Positions 43,121 to 52,671 of a DNA stretch of 64,000 bases are shown one piece after another; the stretch's first letter is position 1, and the number at the start of each line of letters is the position of its first letter. The DNA lies in assembly GCF_900177725.1 (NCBI RefSeq), contig NZ_FXAT01000018.1:62001-126000 (forward strand), given 5' to 3'. The position numbers and the translations under genes were made by a program. The stretch comes from Paraburkholderia susongensis. GTDB lineage: Bacteria > Pseudomonadota > Gammaproteobacteria > Burkholderiales > Burkholderiaceae. The notes below the pieces were generated by a model that saw nothing but the letters and a program-made list of their open reading frames with translations, was not told the DNA's origin and did not search any database.

Positions 43121-43612
43121 TCAATCGACGCTTGCGCACTGCACCGGTCTGGCCGCCAGCAGATCCGTGAGCACCTTCGGCTCGACGCTCACGAGAAAAC
43201 CGCGCCGCCCGCCATTCAGCCAGATTTTGTCCATCTCGAGAATGCTCGACTCGACGTACACGGGCATCTGCTTGCGCGTGCCGAACGGCGACGTGCCGCC
43301 GATCAGGTAACCCGAGTGCCGGTTCGCGACGTCGGGCTTGCACGGCTCGACGCGCTTCGCGCCGATCTGCCGCGCGAGGTTCTTCGTGCTCACGGTGCGG
43401 TCGCCGTGCATCAGCACGATCAGCGGCTTCGCGTGCTCGTCTTCCATCACGAGCGTCTTCACGACATGATGTTCGTCCACGCCGAGTTGCCGCGCCGATT
43501 CGCCGGTGCCGCCGTGCTCGACGTAGTCGTAAGGATGTTCGCCGAACGCGACGCCGTGGCGGCGCAAAAGCTGCGTGGCAGGCGTTTCGGAGACATGTCT
43601 GGATTTGCTCAT
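43121..43612 (-). CDS. ybaK: YbaK/EbsC-family Cys-tRNA(Pro) deacylase
   Basis: A 163-residue editing enzyme that hydrolyses Cys mischarged on tRNA-Pro. The YbaK core is visible: HPYDYVEHGGTGESARQLGVD, VVKTLVMEDEHAKPLIVLMHGD, the catalytic Lys in this segment, and YLIGGTSPFGTRKQMPVYVE. The start at 43612 (MSKSRHVSET) agrees with relatives. Confidence 0.95.
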   Translation of the reverse strand: MSKSRHVSETPATQLLRRHGVAFGEHPYDYVEHGGTGESARQLGVDEHHVVKTLVMEDEHAKPLIVLMHGDRTVSTKNLARQIGAKRVEPCKPDVANRHSGYLIGGTSPFGTRKQMPVYVESSILEMDKIWLNGGRRGFLVSVEPKVLTDLLAARPVQCASVD

Positions 43613-43717
43613 CGGCGCATTGTAATGGCGAGTTCGTACAACGGCTATTTGCCGACCGGCCAATTGTGCGGGCCCGGCGATTGTGGCACGATCGTTCGCG
43701 AATAACAGGAGGCAGCG

Positions 43718-45280
43718 ATGAGCCCAGCTTCATCCATCCGTTCCACGATCGACATTCCCGCATTGCTGGCCGCCCTGCCCGCGCGCATCAGCGAGATTGC
43801 CGCGCTCGCCGCCGCGCGTGATCCGCAGCACGTCGCGCTGATCGAGGATGCGCGCCGCCTGACCAGCGCGCAACTGCTGGAAGCCGTCGACGCCACCGCC
43901 GCGCTGCTGCGCGGATGGGGCGTGCGCGGCGGCGATCGCGTGATGATCGTCGCGGAAAACAGCATCGCGCAGATCGTGCTGCTATTCGCAACCGCGAAGC
44001 TCGATGCATGGGCGCTCGTGTCGAATGCGCGCCTGTCCGCAGCCGAACTCGACTCGATCCGCGCGCATGCGCAACCGCGCGTCGTCGCCTATGCGGTGGA
44101 AAGCTCCGCCGACGCGCGCCAGCATGCGCAGCGGCACGAGGCGCAGAGCGCGCCCGCGCTCGCGCCGGACATCGGCGCATGGTCGTATGCGGTGGACAGC
44201 ACGGTGCAAGCCGAACCCGTGGAAGCCGCGAACCACCGTCAATGCGCGGCGCTGATCTACACGACCGGCACCACCGGCGCGCCGAAGGGCGTGATGCTGT
44301 CGCACCGCAATCTGTTGTACATCGCCGCGGTGTCGAGCCAGCTGCGCGAGGTCGGGCCCGGCGACGTCGTCTATGCGGTGCTGCCTATTTCGCACGTGTA
44401 CGGTTTCGCGTCGGTGTGCCTCGGCAGCCTGCATGCGGGCGCGACATTGCGGCTCGCACCGCGCTTCGTGCCGGAAGCGGTGCGCCGCGCGCTCGCCGAA
44501 GAGCGCGTGTCGATCTTCCAGGGCGTGCCGGCCATGCACGCGAAGCTGCTCGAACATCTGCAGACGCAGGGCCACGCGTGGTCCGCGCCGCAACTGCGCT
44601 TCGCCTATTCGGGCGGCTCGCCGCTCGACGCCGCGCTCAAAGCGCAGGCCGAAGCCGTCTACGGTCTGCCGCTGCACAACGGCTACGGGATGACCGAAAG
44701 CAGCCCGACCGTCTCGCACACGATGCTCGATGCGCCGCGCGGCGACTGCTCGGTCGGCGAGATCATTCCCGGTGTCGAGGTGAAGTTCGTCGGGCTCGAT
44801 GGCATCGAAGCGGCGCAAGGCGAGATCGGCGAACTGTGGGTGCGCGGGCCGAACGTGATGCTCGGCTACTACCGCAGCCCCGAGCAAACGCGCGCGGCCG
44901 TCACCGAAGACGGCTGGCTCAAGACCGGCGACCTCGCGCGCCAGGACGCGGATGGCGCGCTGCATATCGTCGGGCGCAGCAAGGAGCTCATCATCCGCTC
45001 GGGCTTCAATGTGTATCCGGCCGAAGTCGAGCATGTGCTGAACGCGCATCCGCAGGTCGTGCAGTCGGCGGTGATTGGGCGCGCGGTCGAGGGCAACGAG
45101 GAAGTGATCGCGTTCGTCGAGCTGGTTTCCGGCGCGACGGTCACGCCCGCGGAATTGATCGCGTGGTGCGGCGAGCGGCTCGCGCCATACAAACGGCCGG
45201 TCGAACTCAGAGTGCTTGCGGCGTTGCCGGCTGCATCGACCGGCAAGATTCTGAAGCACCGGCTGCGCGAGTTCCTCTGA
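43718..45280 (+). CDS. Class I adenylate-forming enzyme, acyl-CoA ligase type
   Basis: A 520-residue AMP-binding ligase that activates a carboxylate as acyl-AMP and transfers it to CoA. The P-loop motif is IYTTGTTGAPKGVMLSH, the adenine motif NGYGMTESSP, the hinge GWLKTGDLARQD and the C-terminal catalytic Lys in STGKILKHRLRE. The acid is probably fatty or aromatic, but specificity cannot be read. AGGAGG precedes the start. It stands alone between ybaK and xerD. Confidence 0.92.
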   Translation: MSPASSIRSTIDIPALLAALPARISEIAALAAARDPQHVALIEDARRLTSAQLLEAVDATAALLRGWGVRGGDRVMIVAENSIAQIVLLFATAKLDAWALVSNARLSAAELDSIRAHAQPRVVAYAVESSADARQHAQRHEAQSAPALAPDIGAWSYAVDSTVQAEPVEAANHRQCAALIYTTGTTGAPKGVMLSHRNLLYIAAVSSQLREVGPGDVVYAVLPISHVYGFASVCLGSLHAGATLRLAPRFVPEAVRRALAEERVSIFQGVPAMHAKLLEHLQTQGHAWSAPQLRFAYSGGSPLDAALKAQAEAVYGLPLHNGYGMTESSPTVSHTMLDAPRGDCSVGEIIPGVEVKFVGLDGIEAAQGEIGELWVRGPNVMLGYYRSPEQTRAAVTEDGWLKTGDLARQDADGALHIVGRSKELIIRSGFNVYPAEVEHVLNAHPQVVQSAVIGRAVEGNEEVIAFVELVSGATVTPAELIAWCGERLAPYKRPVELRVLAALPAASTGKILKHRLREFL

Positions 45281-45396
45281 AACGGCGGGTGCGGCGGTTA
45301 GTCTGGTCAGGCGGGCTGGGTCGAGCGCGCGCCGAACCCGCACCGAACCCGCGTCAGGCCCACGTCAAACCGCCTCGAGCTCGCATCGAGCTCGCA

Positions 45397-46350
45397 TCAC
45401 CCGCGCGGATGATGCTGCGCATGCAGCGACTTCAGCCGCTCGCGCGCGACGTGCGTGTAGATCTGCGTGGTCGAAATATCGGTGTGGCCGAGCAGCAGTT
45501 GCACGACGCGCAGGTCCGCGCCGTGATTGAGCAGATGCGTCGCGAACGCGTGCCGCAGCGTATGTGGCGACAACGGCGCATGCACGCCAGCCGCCGCCGC
45601 GTGGCGCTTGATGATGTTCCAGAACTGCTGGCGCGTCATGCCTTCCGCACGGGTCGTCACGAAGAGCGCATCCGCCGCGCGCTCGCCGAGCAGCGCTGGG
45701 CGCGCGTCACGCAGATAACGTTCGATCCAGTCGTGCGCCTCTTCGCCGAACGGAATCAGGCGCTCTTTCGAGCCCTTGCCGGTCACGCGCACCACGCCAT
45801 CGTTCAGGCTCACTTCCACGGTCTTCAGCGTGACGAGTTCGGTCACGCGCAGACCGCTCGCGTACATCAGCTCGAGCATCGTGCGATCGCGCAGGCCCAG
45901 CGGCGTATCGATATCGGGTGCGCCGAGCAGCGCTTCGATCTGCGCTTCGCTGAGCGTCGACGGAAAACGCGGCGGCTGTTTCGCCGAGCGGATGCGCAGC
46001 GTCGGATCGAGCGCCGCGCGATGCTCGCGCACCGCCCACGCGTAATAACGGCGAAACACCGAGAGCCGCCGGTTCGCCGAGGTCGCCTTGTCTTTCTGGC
46101 GCGCTGCGCTGTAGGCAGTGAGGTCGGCTTCGCTCGCGGTATCGAGCGACGCGTTGCGCGCGTGCGCGAGCCATTCGCAGAAGAGTCGCAAGTCGCGGCG
46201 ATACGCGTCGAGCGTGTTGCGCGACAGGCCGTGTTCGAGCCACAGCGCGTCGCAGAATGCATCGATCGACGCGGAACTCGTGAGCAGAAGCGGCGACGCG
46301 CTCGCCGCGTCGCCGGCCTTCTTACTGGTATCCGTCACGCTCGTGCTCAT
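45397..46350 (-). CDS. xerD: Site-specific tyrosine recombinase
   Basis: A 317-residue recombinase that acts with XerC at dif to resolve chromosome dimers. The catalytic residues are visible: Arg in ASGLRVTEL, Lys in TGKGSKERLIPF, His-x-x-Arg in LSPHTLRHAFATH, His in LLGHTDISTTQIY, and the Tyr nucleophile in IYTHV. The N-terminal SAM-like domain is at about 28-115. The start overlaps the ogt stop by 4 bp (ATGA), so the two are co-translated. Confidence 0.95.
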   Translation of the reverse strand: MSTSVTDTSKKAGDAASASPLLLTSSASIDAFCDALWLEHGLSRNTLDAYRRDLRLFCEWLAHARNASLDTASEADLTAYSAARQKDKATSANRRLSVFRRYYAWAVREHRAALDPTLRIRSAKQPPRFPSTLSEAQIEALLGAPDIDTPLGLRDRTMLELMYASGLRVTELVTLKTVEVSLNDGVVRVTGKGSKERLIPFGEEAHDWIERYLRDARPALLGERAADALFVTTRAEGMTRQQFWNIIKRHAAAAGVHAPLSPHTLRHAFATHLLNHGADLRVVQLLLGHTDISTTQIYTHVARERLKSLHAQHHPRG

Positions 46351-46817
46351 GCGTACGGAACGCCTTCATGCGCGAGCAGCCAGCGCTTCACGTTGCGAAA
46401 GAAACCATCGCCCGCATGATGCGCGAATCCGCCGATGCCGCTCGAACTCACGACGCGGTGACACGGAATCACGATCGGAAAGAAATTCGCGCCGCACGCC
46501 TGGCCGACCGCGCGCGGCACGCTGCCCAATTGCCTCGCGAGCTGCCCGTAGGTGAGCACGACGCCGGGCGGAATCTCGCTGATTGCCTGCCACACGCGCC
46601 GCTGGAACGCGGTGCCGCACTCGGCGAGCGGCAGCTCGAACTTCGCGGACGCGCGCTCGAAGTAACGCTCGATCTGCTCGGCGGCTTCGCGCGCGAGCGG
46701 TGTATCGGGCGCGACATTGCGCGTCGATTCCGGCAGATAGACGATCTCGCGCACGGCGTCGCCCTCGAGGCGGATGCCGACCTTGCCGAACGGCGCGTCG
46801 ATCACTGCGTTGAACAT
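46347..46817 (-). CDS. ogt: Methylated-DNA--[protein]-cysteine S-methyltransferase
   Basis: A 156-residue suicide repair protein that removes O6-alkyl groups from guanine. The acceptor cysteine is in IPCHRVV; YGQLARQLGSVPRAVGQACGAN (recognition helix and Arg finger) precedes it. The N-terminal domain is the short Ogt type with no Ada-type zinc or HTH part. The start at 46817 (MFNAVIDAPFG) follows GGAGCAGGC. It is upstream of, and coupled to, xerD. Confidence 0.94.
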   Translation of the reverse strand: MFNAVIDAPFGKVGIRLEGDAVREIVYLPESTRNVAPDTPLAREAAEQIERYFERASAKFELPLAECGTAFQRRVWQAISEIPPGVVLTYGQLARQLGSVPRAVGQACGANFFPIVIPCHRVVSSSGIGGFAHHAGDGFFRNVKRWLLAHEGVPYA

Positions 46818-46975
46818 GATTGCCTGCTCCTTTACCTGCGCCCCTACCTGCGCCCCTACCGCGCGGCTGAAGGTTTGCGCTGCGGGTTCGCATTGCACGT
46901 TCGCCACGTGACGTGCCTGCGCCTTCCTGCACGCGCGCCACGAAGGCAACCCAACCGCCGCGAATTGCCGCTACT

Positions 46976-48304
46976 TTACGCCGCTTCCAGCGCCCACTCC
47001 ACATGCTCGCGCACGACGGCCGAAGGGTCGCCGGCGCGCTGCCTCAATGCCTGCACGATCGCCGCGCGAGCCTCATCGCCAAGGCTTCCGGGCGCAGCGC
47101 GCAACGCATTGCCCATACCCACCGCGAGATTGCGCAGCCAGCTTTCGTAGCCGATGCGGCGAATCGCGCTGCCCTGCATGCGCGTGTCGAATTCGTCCGC
47201 GCTCCACGCGAACAGCTCGACGAGCGACGCGCGATCGAGCCCGTGCCGCACGTCGAAATCGGCGAGCGGCGCGGCCTGCGCGAACTTGTTCCATGGACAC
47301 ACGAGCTGGCAATCGTCGCAGCCATAGACACGATTGCCGATCAGCGGCCGCATGTCCAGGGGAATACTGCCCTTCAGTTCGATCGTCAGATAGGAGATGC
47401 AGCGGCGCGCGTCGACCTTGTAAGGCGCGACGATCGCGCCGGTCGGGCACGCGCCGAGACAGCGCGTGCAACTGCCGCAATGCGAGCCCGGCGTTTCGGG
47501 CGCGGCTTCGGGCGAGGTTTGCGCATCGGTCGGCAGGGGGATGTCGACGTAGATTTCGCCGAGAAAAAACAGCGACCCGGCATCGCGCTGCAGGAGCAGC
47601 GTGTGCTTGCCGCGCCAGCCGATGCCCGCCTTCTGCGCGAGTTCCACTTCGAGCACCGGCGCTGAATCGGTAAACACGCGATAGCCGAACGGCCCGATCG
47701 CCGCTTCGATTTTCTCGGCCAGATGTTGCAAACGATTACGCATCACCTTGTGATAGTCGCGGCCGCGCGCATAGATCGACACCACCGCCGCCGACGGGTC
47801 CGCGAGCCGCGCATGCTCGGCCGCGCGCCAGTCGCGTGTGCGTGGCGTGTGCTGCGCGTCTTGCGGCGCGCTTCCAGACACGCTTTCGGGTGCTTCATAC
47901 GCACCCTCGTACGCACCCTCGCTTGCCTCTTCCCACGCACGTCCGGGTGCGCTCCCGGCAAGCGTCGACGCAGGCAAATAAGCGATGCGCGCGGTAATCA
48001 CACGTCGCGTGCCGGCCACAAGCTCGGCCGGCCGCGCGCGTTTCATGCCGTGTTTCGCCATATAATCCATCTCGCCGTGGCACCCCGCTTCGAGCCACGC
48101 CGCAAGCGGCGCTTCAGCGGCGCAGAGATCGGTGTCGCTAATGCCGATCGCCCCGAAGCCCAGTTCGCGGCCCCACGTCTTGATGTCGAGCGCGAGCGCA
48201 CGGAGCGCTGCTTCGTCGAAACGAGGCATATCACGAGGGGTCGGCTCGGCATCGGCCGATGCGCTCATGCAGGACACAGAGGACGTCGGACTTCGGTTCA
48301 TCAC
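46976..48304 (-). CDS. queG: Epoxyqueuosine reductase
   Basis: A 442-residue cobalamin- and iron-sulfur-dependent enzyme for the last step of queuosine tRNA modification. The two 4Fe-4S motifs are visible: CGSCTRCLGACPTGAI and CDDCQLVCPWN. The N-terminal part has LGFGAIGISD and the conserved MDYMAKHG and VFTDSAPVLE (catalytic Asp region). An insert of about 40 residues (around 118-160, with EGAYEGAYE) is longer than in E. coli. The start is uncertain between 48304 and 48268. It is divergent from tsaE with only about 14 bp between. Confidence 0.95.
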   Translation of the reverse strand: MMNRSPTSSVSCMSASADAEPTPRDMPRFDEAALRALALDIKTWGRELGFGAIGISDTDLCAAEAPLAAWLEAGCHGEMDYMAKHGMKRARPAELVAGTRRVITARIAYLPASTLAGSAPGRAWEEASEGAYEGAYEAPESVSGSAPQDAQHTPRTRDWRAAEHARLADPSAAVVSIYARGRDYHKVMRNRLQHLAEKIEAAIGPFGYRVFTDSAPVLEVELAQKAGIGWRGKHTLLLQRDAGSLFFLGEIYVDIPLPTDAQTSPEAAPETPGSHCGSCTRCLGACPTGAIVAPYKVDARRCISYLTIELKGSIPLDMRPLIGNRVYGCDDCQLVCPWNKFAQAAPLADFDVRHGLDRASLVELFAWSADEFDTRMQGSAIRRIGYESWLRNLAVGMGNALRAAPGSLGDEARAAIVQALRQRAGDPSAVVREHVEWALEAA

Positions 48305-48318
48305 GCTATTTTACGAGA

Positions 48319-48906
48319 ATGCCTGTCAATCCCGATCACGCGCACCTGCCGCCCGCTCCCGTCCTGCTCGAACGCTCCTTCGCGCTCGCGGACGAAGCCG
48401 CCACGCACGCGTTCGGAGAGCGTTTCGCACAGGCGATCGAAAGCGTGCGCGAGGCAGCGCAGGACCAGCAGCCCGCGCAAGAGCCTGAAGCGGCGAGGGG
48501 CCACGCATTCCACGGCCTGCAGGTGCAACTCATCGGCGACCTCGGCGCCGGCAAAACCACGCTCGTGCGCGCAACCTTGCGCGGTCTCGGTCACACCGGC
48601 CGCGTGCGCAGTCCCACCTATACGCTCGTCGAACCTTATGTGCTCGAGCGGCCCGCTGGGGAACTCGCGCTCTATCACTTCGATCTGTACAGATTCAGCG
48701 ATCCGGCCGAATGGGCCGACGCGGGCTTTCGCGAATATTTCGACAGCGGCGCGATCTGCCTCGTCGAATGGCCGCAGCGCGTGGGGCCGCTGCTTGGCGT
48801 ACCGGATCTCGTCTTCTCGCTCGCGCTCGACGGCGAAGGAGACGCACGCGTACTCGTCGCACGGGCATATAGCGAATCAGGAAAGGCATGTCTCGAAAGA
48901 TGTTGA
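48319..48906 (+). CDS. tsaE: tRNA threonylcarbamoyladenosine biosynthesis ATPase
   Basis: A 195-residue ATPase required for the t6A37 tRNA modification with TsaB and TsaD. The Walker A motif is GDLGAGKTTLVRATLRGLG; SPTYTLVEPY, the DLYRFSDPAEWADAGFREYFD segment and LVEWPQRV are the family markers. It is longer than E. coli TsaE because of an N-terminal extension with an alanine/glutamine-rich stretch. Its 3' end overlaps the amidase start by 19 bp. Confidence 0.95.
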   Translation: MPVNPDHAHLPPAPVLLERSFALADEAATHAFGERFAQAIESVREAAQDQQPAQEPEAARGHAFHGLQVQLIGDLGAGKTTLVRATLRGLGHTGRVRSPTYTLVEPYVLERPAGELALYHFDLYRFSDPAEWADAGFREYFDSGAICLVEWPQRVGPLLGVPDLVFSLALDGEGDARVLVARAYSESGKACLERC

Positions 48907-50495
48907 TCAAACCGTTCCACTCGATCGAATCCGCGGCGGGCGCCACGCATAACTGGCGGCGCCGCCAGATTCTGCGGGCGGGCGCGTCGACGCTCGTGCT
49001 CGGCCTCGTCGCGCCGCGCCTCGCGTGGGCGAGCTCGGTGCTCGGCGTGCGCGTGTGGCCCGCGCGCGACTACACGCGCGTGACGATCGAATCCGATCAG
49101 CCGCTGCAGAACACGCAGCAACTGCTGCAGGGACCGGACCGGCTCGTCGTCGATCTGAACGGCCTCGATCTCGATCAGGAGCTCAAGGATCTCGTCTCCA
49201 AAATCACGCCGAACGATCCGCAAATTTCGTCGGTGCGGGTCGGGCAATATCAGCCGCACGTGGTGCGCATGGTGTTCGACCTCAAGGGTTCGGTGAAACC
49301 GCAGGTGTTCACGCTGCCGCCGGTCGGCACGTACAAGTACCGGCTCGTGTTCGACCTGTATCCGGCCGTCGCACCCGATCCGCTCATGGATCTGCTCGCG
49401 CAGACCGAGCGCAAGCAGCAGGCGCTCGACGCGGAAAACGGCGCGCCGCCCGCCACGCTGAGCGGCCCCGGCTCGACGCCGCCCGCCGACAACAGCGAGG
49501 CGTTCTTCGAGCACTATGCGCAGAACGGCGGTGGCAACGACAGCAGCGGCAGCGCGTCCGGCGTGCCGCATCCTCCCGCGCATGGCACGGGGACGCCCAC
49601 TGCGCCGATCATCGCGGGTAGGCAGGCCACACCGTCGGCGCCGCTCGCGCCGCCCGCCGCGATCGCGCGCAACAAGGGCGGCAATGGCAGCGGCAGCACC
49701 GCGCGCGGCCTCGACGGCAACGATCTCGGCGGCAGCGACGACGCCTACGCGTTCAGCACGCCGAAACCGGGCAGAAGCAACACCGTGCGTCTGCTGACCG
49801 TCGCGATCGACCCCGGTCACGGCGGGGAAGATCCGGGCGCGATCGGCGGCGCGGGCACTTACGAGAAACACATCGCGCTCGACATCGCGAAGAAGCTGCG
49901 CGCGAAAATCGACGCGCAACCGAACATGCGCTCCATGATGACGCGCGACGCCGACTTCTTCGTGCCGCTCAACGTGCGCGTGCAAAAGGCGCGCCGCGTC
50001 GGCGCGGACCTGTTCGTGTCGATTCACGCGGACGCGTTCACGACACCCGATGCGAAAGGCTCGTCGGTGTTCGCGCTGTCCGAGCATGGCGCGACGAGCG
50101 CGGCCGCGCGCTGGATGGCGAACAAGGAGAACTCGTCGGATCTGATCGGCGGCATCAACATCAAATCCGCCGACGCCACCGTGAACCGCGCGCTGTTCGA
50201 CATGTCGACCACCGCGCAGATTCGCGACTCGATGCGTTACGGCAATTTCGTGCTCAAGGAAATCGGCGACATCAACAAGCTGCACAAGGGCTCGGTCGAG
50301 CAGGCCGGCTTCGCGGTGCTGAAGGCGCCGGACATTCCGTCGATCCTCGTCGAGACCGCGTTCATCAGCAATCCGGACGAAGAGCGACGCCTGAACGACG
50401 ACGCGTATCGCGACAGGATGGCGAGCGCGATCCTGACCGGCATCAAGCGCTATTTCGCGGCGAACCCGCCGCTCGCGAAGAACCGCATGACGTGA
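48888..50495 (+). CDS. amiC: N-acetylmuramoyl-L-alanine amidase with AMIN domain
   Basis: A 535-residue periplasmic amidase that splits septal peptidoglycan. A twin-arginine signal is visible at residues about 22-45 (WRRRQILRAGASTLVLGL, then AWAS). The AMIN domain follows (VLGVRVWPARDYTRVTIESD), then a glycine/serine/alanine-rich linker (about 170-285), then Amidase_3 with zinc ligands in IDPGHGGEDPGAIGG and the later SIHADAF and VETAFISNPDEE. EnvC/NlpD-type activators would be needed. It overlaps tsaE, a common pairing in proteobacteria. Confidence 0.95.
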   Translation: MSRKMLIKPFHSIESAAGATHNWRRRQILRAGASTLVLGLVAPRLAWASSVLGVRVWPARDYTRVTIESDQPLQNTQQLLQGPDRLVVDLNGLDLDQELKDLVSKITPNDPQISSVRVGQYQPHVVRMVFDLKGSVKPQVFTLPPVGTYKYRLVFDLYPAVAPDPLMDLLAQTERKQQALDAENGAPPATLSGPGSTPPADNSEAFFEHYAQNGGGNDSSGSASGVPHPPAHGTGTPTAPIIAGRQATPSAPLAPPAAIARNKGGNGSGSTARGLDGNDLGGSDDAYAFSTPKPGRSNTVRLLTVAIDPGHGGEDPGAIGGAGTYEKHIALDIAKKLRAKIDAQPNMRSMMTRDADFFVPLNVRVQKARRVGADLFVSIHADAFTTPDAKGSSVFALSEHGATSAAARWMANKENSSDLIGGINIKSADATVNRALFDMSTTAQIRDSMRYGNFVLKEIGDINKLHKGSVEQAGFAVLKAPDIPSILVETAFISNPDEERRLNDDAYRDRMASAILTGIKRYFAANPPLAKNRMT

Positions 50496-50515
50496 GCGAG
50501 GCGCGCCGCCGGCGC

Positions 50516-51409
50516 TCAGCGCGCCGGCATGAGCCGCTGCACGACCCAGCCGCCGAACACATTGACCGCGAGCCCCGCCATCACGAGCAAGGCCCCCGCG
50601 ACCTGCATCGCGGATAACTGCTCGCCGAGCAGCAGCGACGCCGACGCGAGCCCGACGATCGGCACCAGCAGCGAAAACGGCGCGACCTGGCTCGCCGGAT
50701 AGCGCGACAGCAGGCGGCTCCACAAGCCATAACCGACCAACGTCGCGATAAAGGCGAGATAGACGATCGCGAAAATCGACAGCGCGCTGATGCCGGTCAG
50801 CGCGGCGGCGATTTCCCGCGGCCCCTCGAACACGAGCGACGCCGCGAAAAACGGCAGCGGCGGAATCAGGCTGCCCCACACGACGAGCCCGACCAGATCG
50901 ACCTTGCCGACCTTCTTCGTGACGATGTTGCCGAGCGCCCACATGCACGCCGCGCACAGCGTGAGCACGAAGCCGGCGAGCGACATCGTGTGGCCGCCTT
51001 GCAGGCCGATCACCGCAAGGCCCGCGGCCGCGATCAGCAGACCCGCGACGTTCGGCAAACGGAAGCGCTCCTGCAGAAACAGCGCCGCGAAGATCAGCGT
51101 GAAAAACGCCTGCGCCTGCAGCACCAGCGATGCGAGCCCCGCCGGCATGCCGACGTACATCGCCGAGAACAGGAACGCGAATTGCCCGAACGAGATCGTC
51201 GCGCCGTAGGCGAAGAGCCAGCGCCACGGCATCTGCGGCCGCCTGACGAAAAACACCGCGGGCACCGCGGCGAGCGTGAAGCGCAACGCGCCGAGCAGCA
51301 TCGGCGGCACGCCATGCAAGCCCACCTTTATCACGACGAAGTTGACGCCCCACGCGAGCACGACGATCAACGCGAGCAGCAGATCCCTGGGCGACATCCC
51401 AGTCTCCAA
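50516..51409 (-). CDS. EamA/DMT-family transporter
   Basis: A 297-residue inner-membrane protein with ten hydrophobic segments in two EamA repeats (first ending around residue 140, with PAGLASLVLQAQAFFTLIFAA; second with PLPFFAASLVF and APFSLLVPIVGLASASLLLGE). Family members export amino acids, purines or drugs; the substrate is not evident. The start at 51409 is a normal N-terminus. Confidence 0.93.
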   Translation of the reverse strand: METGMSPRDLLLALIVVLAWGVNFVVIKVGLHGVPPMLLGALRFTLAAVPAVFFVRRPQMPWRWLFAYGATISFGQFAFLFSAMYVGMPAGLASLVLQAQAFFTLIFAALFLQERFRLPNVAGLLIAAAGLAVIGLQGGHTMSLAGFVLTLCAACMWALGNIVTKKVGKVDLVGLVVWGSLIPPLPFFAASLVFEGPREIAAALTGISALSIFAIVYLAFIATLVGYGLWSRLLSRYPASQVAPFSLLVPIVGLASASLLLGEQLSAMQVAGALLVMAGLAVNVFGGWVVQRLMPAR

Positions 51410-51664
51410 TATGATGGTCCGATCCGGCAGTTTAGCGGAGCGGGCGGCGCGGCGTGTGTGGTGGAGTGTGGGGTGGCGCGTGCACGCCGGGCACGCGACT
51501 GGCTATCCGTTATCGTCATGCCCCAGCCGTCATACCGGCCTGTTGCCCCGGCTCACCGCACCCTCGCCCGCCCGCTCGCTCCTTTGTTGACGTCGGCCGC
51601 GCGCGGCGCGCAGTAGAATCGTCGATTGAACCGCTCTCCTTTCATTCTCCCGTCGAGCCTGCCC

Positions 51665-52540
51665 ATGACCTCCTCGATCAAAGCCGTCCTCAAACCACAT
51701 CTGCGCGACGTCGGCAGCCTGACCGTGCGGCGTGTGCTGCCGGCCATGGCGGCGCGCCTGATCGGCCCGTTCATTTTCTTCGATCACATGGGCCCGGCCA
51801 CCCTCGAACCCGGCGTCGGCCTCGACGTGCGTCCGCATCCGCATATCGGCCTCGCAACCGTCACCTATCTGTTCGAAGGCGCGATCATGCATCGCGACAG
51901 CCTGGGCTCCGAGCAGAAGATCGTCCCCGGCGACGTCAACTGGATGACGGCCGGGCGCGGCATCGTCCATTCGGAGCGCTCGCCCGCCGAGGACCGCGCG
52001 CACGGCCAGACGATGCACGGCATCCAGACCTGGGTCGCGCTGCCGCTCGCCGACGAAGAAACCGAGCCGTCGTTCGCGCATCACGCGGCCGACACGCTGC
52101 CGGTCGTCGAGCGCAACGGCGTGACGCTGCGCGTGATCGCGGGCACGGCGTTCGGCGCGCTCTCGCCGGTCAGGACGTTCTCGGGCACGCTGTACGTGGC
52201 CGCCGACTTCACGCCGGGCAGCGCGTTCGCGCTCGAGCCGGAGCACGAGGAGCGCGGCGTGTATCTCGTGGAAGGCGATCTCGAGATCGACGGCACGCCG
52301 CTCGAAGCGGGCCAGATGGCGGTGCTCGCGCTCGACGAAACGGTCACGCTAGCGAGCACGCACGGCGCGCGCGTGATGCTGCTCGGCGGCGAGAAGCTCG
52401 ACGGCGAGCGCTTCATCGAGTGGAATTTCGTCGCGAGTTCACGCGAGAAGATCGAAGCCGCGAAGCTTGCGTGGACGAATCAGGAAATGGGCCAGGTGCC
52501 CGGCGAAACCGAATGGATTCCGCTGCCGCAGCACAAGTGA
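51665..52540 (+). CDS. Pirin-family protein
   Basis: A 291-residue bicupin. The metal site motif in the N-terminal cupin is visible as DVRPHPHIGLATVTYLFEG and WMTAGRGIVHSE, giving the His-His-His-Glu set. Known pirins bind iron and include quercetinases and regulators; which applies is unknown. The start at 51665 (MTSSIKAV) is chosen over an upstream in-frame ATG. Confidence 0.93.
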   Translation: MTSSIKAVLKPHLRDVGSLTVRRVLPAMAARLIGPFIFFDHMGPATLEPGVGLDVRPHPHIGLATVTYLFEGAIMHRDSLGSEQKIVPGDVNWMTAGRGIVHSERSPAEDRAHGQTMHGIQTWVALPLADEETEPSFAHHAADTLPVVERNGVTLRVIAGTAFGALSPVRTFSGTLYVAADFTPGSAFALEPEHEERGVYLVEGDLEIDGTPLEAGQMAVLALDETVTLASTHGARVMLLGGEKLDGERFIEWNFVASSREKIEAAKLAWTNQEMGQVPGETEWIPLPQHK

Positions 52541-52671
52541 ATGCGGTGGAGCCGCCGGCAAGACAGGCGCAGACCTAGCGCGCGCCACGGGCATCTGACG
52601 GCCCGCATTGAATTCACGCGATTCGGCCCAAGCTAGGCACGTACAAAACCGCTTTTATCGACGAGGACGCA

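Noticed and set aside
48675..51353. Very long minus-strand open frame (892 codons)
   Set aside because: It runs antisense to tsaE and amiC and has arginine-rich, family-less sequence; it is a GC-driven shadow of the real genes.
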